Origin: Lentisphaeria bacterium
GTDB lineage: Bacteria; Verrucomicrobiota; Lentisphaeria; Victivallales; Victivallaceae
Direction: 5' to 3'
Assembly: GCA_018265615.1 (NCBI GenBank)
Contig: JABLYX010000004.1
Location: forward strand, 1-64,000
DNA: 64,000 nucleotides
Shown here: positions 60,584 through 64,000 of the stretch, one piece after another
Numbering within the stretch: position 1 is the first letter of the stretch
How the letters are laid out: each line of letters starts with the position of its first letter
The notes under the pieces: model-generated
Told to the model about the DNA's origin: nothing
Seen by the model: the letters and a program-made list of their open reading frames with translations, nothing else
Databases searched by the model: none
Translations under genes and position numbers: made by a program

Positions 60584-60594
60584 TGACAGTGTCA
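60584..60594. promoter_or_regulatory. GntR-type operator candidate TGACA-G-TGTCA
   Basis: A second 5-1-5 dyad, in the context CTGACAGTGTCAG, 78 bp upstream of the first relative to the regulator. It lies just before the terminator of the upstream operon. Confidence 0.6.
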
Positions 60595-60606
60595 GGGCGG
60601 GCGCGC

Positions 60607-60647
60607 AAAAAACGGGACGCGGAGAGAGTCTCTCATTCCGCGTCCCG
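60607..60647 (-). terminator. Intrinsic terminator of the GH39-like operon
   Basis: On the minus strand an 11-bp stem (CGGGACGCGGA / TCCGCGTCCCG) with a 13-base loop is followed by TTTTTT. It lies 24 bp after the 880-residue enzyme gene. Confidence 0.9.
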
Positions 60648-60670
60648 CAGGAGGGAGCCGCCGTCGGCAG

Positions 60671-63313
60671 TTACTGCTTCTTCAGCCGCAGATTGCCGAG
60701 GGCTTTCGGGCTGTTCCAGTAGGAGAATGACTTGCCGCAGGTCATCGCGACGTGCTGGCGGAAGTTCCCGTCGATGTCGTCGGCCATGATGTTGATGCCG
60801 AGAATCGCCCCGGCCTCCGGCTTCGCATGGAAGAGTGCGAACGGGACTTTGACCTCCATCACATAGCCGTTTTTCCAGACCCGGCTCTTCATTTCGATCT
60901 GCTGCTCCGCGCCGGTGCGGAGCACTCCGCCGAGCGAAGCGATGTTGACCATCGGGTTCTCGGTGTGGGTGAGCCCGGTCGGGGTCATGATGAGCAGCAG
61001 GTCGTCCGCGCTGATTTTATCGGTGCGCTTTGCCGGGTCGGAAACCGAGCTCACGAAGAGGCGGATGTTGTCCGTATCGCGCCAGTCCCGGCTCAGGAAG
61101 TCCGGGAAGCAGAGCTCGTCGTCTTCGACGAGGAACGCCGCGTACAGGTATTTCTCGTCCCAGCGGAGGGCGACCTGGCCGTTCCAGTCCTCATGCATCG
61201 GCCGGCCGGCGTCGCGCAGCATGTGCTGGAACTTCTGGTCGATCGGATGGAACTCTCCGGGCTTCCACTCCGACAGGTCCGCATCGACGGTCACTTTGCC
61301 GTATCCGGCGGTCAGCTCGGAGGCGCCGCAGGCGATTTTGCTCTCATCCATGGTGTCCCACATCGGGTAGTCGCCGGAGGGGATCTCTTTGATCGCCTTG
61401 TACGGGAATCGGCCGTCGACTTTGATGCGGACCTCGTAAGGGCGCGCGAAGCGCAGGCCGTCGACCGTGCCGCCGAATTTCAGTGTGTATTCCACGCCGG
61501 GGACGGCGGTTCCGGGGACCGTCGCCGCGACCGTGCGGACGGTGTTTCTGCGGCTGTCCGCTGAGAATTCGCGCGGGAGCTCCACCTTCCAGCCGGGCGT
61601 CCCCTTCAGCAGCTCCGGCGTGACCCTGACGCTCGACTCCGTGCCGTTGAAGACGACGTACGGGATCTCGAATTTCCCGCCCGGCCTGACCGTGAAGCGG
61701 TGCAGCGGCCGGTGAAAGCTCTTTGAGCCGAAGCTCGTGAGCAGCACTCTCCTGTCGAGCAGCGACGGGACGAGCTTCGGATCGAGGTTCTCGACATAGA
61801 CGACGCCGTGCCCGAGCTGAAGCTTCCCGTCGGCGGGGCGTTCGAGCTTTCTGCCGAGATCGTCGTAGAGTTCGGCGCTTTCGGGCAGGATGAAATCCGC
61901 CCCGGCCTTCGTCTTCAGCGCCCAGCAGGCCATCACGACCGAACCGTCGGGACGGCGGAAGAGGTGCTTCTGAATCAGCGCACCGCGTTCGGTGCCGTCC
62001 ACCGCGATGGCGTTCTTGATCCGTTTCGCGCACTCTGCGAGAGAACGGTACGACGGGCGCGGGTTGTAGTTCTCGTCGACGAGCCAGAAGGTTTCGGGGT
62101 CGTATTTTCCGAAGAAGTCATACCAGTAGATGCGGTCGATTCCGGCGCTTTTGCCGAGAATGAACAGACGCGGCAGGAGCTGCTGCTGAAGCTGCGTTGT
62201 GAAGCCCGCCACGCCGGTCAGTTCGCCGGTCAGCTGGTTGAACCGGCCGTTGTCGTCGGTGTGGAAACCGATTTCGGTCGCCCAGAGCTGCAGGCTGCCG
62301 CCCCTGCTGCGGATGAGGTCGCGCGCCGCGGCCATCTTGGACACGCCGGCCTCCGGCGTGCCGCAGTACGGATGGATCGCGATCGCATCGAGCTGATCGA
62401 GCGTGCCGCACTTCGTGAATTCATCGACGTAGGCGAGCAGCCCTTCGGCGATGCCGAACGAGCCTTTGAGGGCGGCGGGGTCGGCGGCCGCGGTTCCGAG
62501 CGCGAACGCATTGTTCAGCGCCGCCATGTCGGCGGCCGCGCCGAAGCCGGCCCAGCCGGAGTTCGTTTCATTGCCGTAGTGGAAGTCGGCGCGGCCCTTG
62601 AGCCCTTCGGCGATTTTCCGCGCCCAGTCGAAGGCGAGGCGCTGCTTCTCGGCGGATTCATAGAAGGGGCCGGGGAAGTAGCCGAGCATGACCATGCCGC
62701 GCATTCCGAACGCCTCGAGTCCGAGCAGCTCTTCGCTGATTTTTTCGACCGCTTTGCACACCGCGGCCGGATCGTCCGGAATCTGGAAGCCCGCGTCGGT
62801 GCGGACGGTCGAGACGCCCGCCGCCTTCAGCATCTGCATGAGCTTCCACCGTTCCGCCGGGGTGAACCGCCCGAGGTGGACGTTCATTCCGAAGATGTCG
62901 GCGGCTGCGGCGGGAACCGGGCGAGGCGTGCCGAAGATGCCGGAGAGTTCCGTTTTCTCCTGTCCGGCCGAGAGTTCCGCCGTGAACAGCAGGATTTCAT
63001 TCCGGACTTTCGAGGGCGCGCCGTCGAACGGGTCGACGGTTTTCAGGCTGCCGGCGGGGATCGTGAGTTTTGACTCCCGGCTGTTTCTGACCTTGCCTGC
63101 CGGATCGGTCAGCGCCGCTTTCAGGGTGACTTCGATGTCGGACTTCCCGAGGTTCCGCACCTCCAGCTTCGGCAGTTCTTCGGAGTTTCCCCTGTCGCGC
63201 AGAAGAGTGCCCTGCGCGGCGCCGAACCTGCCCTGTGCGGCGGGGGCCGCGCCGCCCGCCGGGGGGAGGGCGAGCGTCACCGCGAGGACAATCAGGTAAA
63301 AAAGCGATTTCAT
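60671..63313 (-). CDS. Secreted GH39-like glycosidase with C-terminal CBM9-like domain
   Basis: An 880-residue protein. AAGGAG lies eight bases before the chosen ATG. Signal peptide residues 1-22; an N-terminal Ig-like domain (28-125); a TIM barrel (135-430) with acid/base candidate Glu249 (HYGNETNSGW) and nucleophile candidate Glu347 (LWATEIGFH). Two beta domains follow, and the last 190 residues (VDADLSEWKPGEFH.., QVALRWDEKYLYAAFLVEDDE) resemble CBM9/DOMON-type sugar-binding modules. It follows another clan GH-A gene by 14 bp. Substrate not known. Confidence 0.84.
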   Translation of the reverse strand: MKSLFYLIVLAVTLALPPAGGAAPAAQGRFGAAQGTLLRDRGNSEELPKLEVRNLGKSDIEVTLKAALTDPAGKVRNSRESKLTIPAGSLKTVDPFDGAPSKVRNEILLFTAELSAGQEKTELSGIFGTPRPVPAAAADIFGMNVHLGRFTPAERWKLMQMLKAAGVSTVRTDAGFQIPDDPAAVCKAVEKISEELLGLEAFGMRGMVMLGYFPGPFYESAEKQRLAFDWARKIAEGLKGRADFHYGNETNSGWAGFGAAADMAALNNAFALGTAAADPAALKGSFGIAEGLLAYVDEFTKCGTLDQLDAIAIHPYCGTPEAGVSKMAAARDLIRSRGGSLQLWATEIGFHTDDNGRFNQLTGELTGVAGFTTQLQQQLLPRLFILGKSAGIDRIYWYDFFGKYDPETFWLVDENYNPRPSYRSLAECAKRIKNAIAVDGTERGALIQKHLFRRPDGSVVMACWALKTKAGADFILPESAELYDDLGRKLERPADGKLQLGHGVVYVENLDPKLVPSLLDRRVLLTSFGSKSFHRPLHRFTVRPGGKFEIPYVVFNGTESSVRVTPELLKGTPGWKVELPREFSADSRRNTVRTVAATVPGTAVPGVEYTLKFGGTVDGLRFARPYEVRIKVDGRFPYKAIKEIPSGDYPMWDTMDESKIACGASELTAGYGKVTVDADLSEWKPGEFHPIDQKFQHMLRDAGRPMHEDWNGQVALRWDEKYLYAAFLVEDDELCFPDFLSRDWRDTDNIRLFVSSVSDPAKRTDKISADDLLLIMTPTGLTHTENPMVNIASLGGVLRTGAEQQIEMKSRVWKNGYVMEVKVPFALFHAKPEAGAILGINIMADDIDGNFRQHVAMTCGKSFSYWNSPKALGNLRLKKQ

Positions 63314-63327
63314 ATCATTGCTCCTTA

Positions 63328-64000
63328 TCAGTAAACGGCCTGTACATAGACGGGGGCCTGGGAGAGCTTCAGCCGGAGCTTCCCGTTTTCAAGCTTCCGC
63401 TGCTCGGAGAAGCCGTGCCATTCGGTTACGCGCGCCATCGCCCCGCCGGGAAGGGGCAGTTCGTATTCGGGGGTCCCTTCGAGGGCGTAGAGCGCGGTCA
63501 CCTGCTCCGCGCCGGAACCGTAGCGGAATGCCTTGATGTCATCGTCGCTGAGCGCATCCCTGAACGGCTTGTTCCCGACCTGCGAGGCGAAGACCGCCGC
63601 GGACATATAGGCCGGCTTCGGTGACAGGTCCGCGCGCAGGATCCCGAAGTTGTGTTCCGCTTCGCCCCGCCGCAGCCCGTCGGAGAGCAGGTCGTACCAG
63701 AAGAGCGCTTTTGCCGTCCCCGCCCGGCGGTGCTGCAGGAACGTGCGGGCGAGGAAAGCCGCCTGTTCATATTCGCTGCGGGTGCTCCGCCCGTTGCCGG
63801 TCGGCCAGCCGATCTCCGTGATCCAGAGCTCGAGCGGCTTTCGGTTCGAGCGCTTGTTCTCTCCCGCGACCCTGCCGAGGTACGGCCAGACCGAGGGGAC
63901 GCTCACATATTCGATCGCGGAACCTTTGCAGGGGCCGTAGCCCCGGTCCGGGTCGTGCGGCGCCATGTACGGGTGGATGCTGAACGCATCCTGAAATTCG
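63328..64000 (-). CDS. GH-A clan glycosidase, C-terminal part only (5' end outside window)
   Basis: The visible 223 or so residues enter from the right edge (EFQDAFSIHPYMAP..). They include AFSIHPY at the edge, the nucleophile WITEIGWPT, LFWYDLLSDG and a C-terminal beta-sandwich. This pattern matches the GH39-like enzyme just downstream, so the two are likely paralogues in one operon. The acid/base residue and signal peptide are outside the window. Confidence 0.82.
   Translation of the reverse strand, partial: EFQDAFSIHPYMAPHDPDRGYGPCKGSAIEYVSVPSVWPYLGRVAGENKRSNRKPLELWITEIGWPTGNGRSTRSEYEQAAFLARTFLQHRRAGTAKALFWYDLLSDGLRRGEAEHNFGILRADLSPKPAYMSAAVFASQVGNKPFRDALSDDDIKAFRYGSGAEQVTALYALEGTPEYELPLPGGAMARVTEWHGFSEQRKLENGKLRLKLSQAPVYVQAVY

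Overview
The window is GC-rich and gene-dense, from a Gram-negative bacterium with a lipopolysaccharide outer membrane (LptD, HldD, an RND efflux pump, a YdbH-type intermembrane bridge). Five short pseudopilins share the block FTLIELLVVIAIIAIL and most carry an H-Xn-DG motif near the C-terminus. Together with many secreted glycosidases and small one-component regulators, they point to a Lentisphaerota/Victivallales-type polysaccharide degrader. This taxonomic call is an inference from gene content, not from a marker-gene search.

Layout. 1-5.7 kb: a LacI-type regulator (cut by the window edge) with two operator-like repeats, an ABC-F ATPase, a 700-bp repeat-rich gap, then a pseudopilin with a secreted GH5 enzyme. 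6-11 kb: an HME-type RND metal efflux pair. 11-20 kb: housekeeping and envelope genes, tilS against rdgB, then plsC-like, dehydrogenase, lptD, hldD and rsmB in one tight run. 20.3-25.3 kb: a minus-strand operon of GH20, iron alcohol dehydrogenase, SGNH esterase, ABM monooxygenase and GT2. 25.4-32.2 kb: ilvC alone, then mnmE-ydbH-(ynbE/ydbL fusion)-ykgJ joined by 4-bp overlaps. 32.4-38.4 kb: ROK regulator, pseudopilin and a 1311-residue multidomain glycosidase, driven by a consensus promoter. 38.6-39.5 kb: rplM-rpsI with a terminator. 40-44 kb: a TRAP transporter (dctPQM) with a pectin-type acetylesterase. 44.3-64 kb: three further regulator/pseudopilin/CAZyme cassettes, a membrane protein of unknown function, and two more GH39-like enzymes at the end.

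How it works together. The repeating theme is a cassette of one transcription factor, one pseudopilin and one or two secreted carbohydrate-active enzymes. It occurs five times in 64 kb, each time with different enzymes, and four of the five carry their own regulator from one of three architectures (ROK, GntR/LacI, GntR fused to a solute-binding domain). All five pseudopilins lack the Gly at position -1 that standard prepilin peptidases need. I read this as a modular polysaccharide-utilisation strategy, functionally parallel to SusCD loci but built on pseudopilin-like surface or membrane proteins. The cassette composition is seen directly; the role of the pseudopilins is not known.
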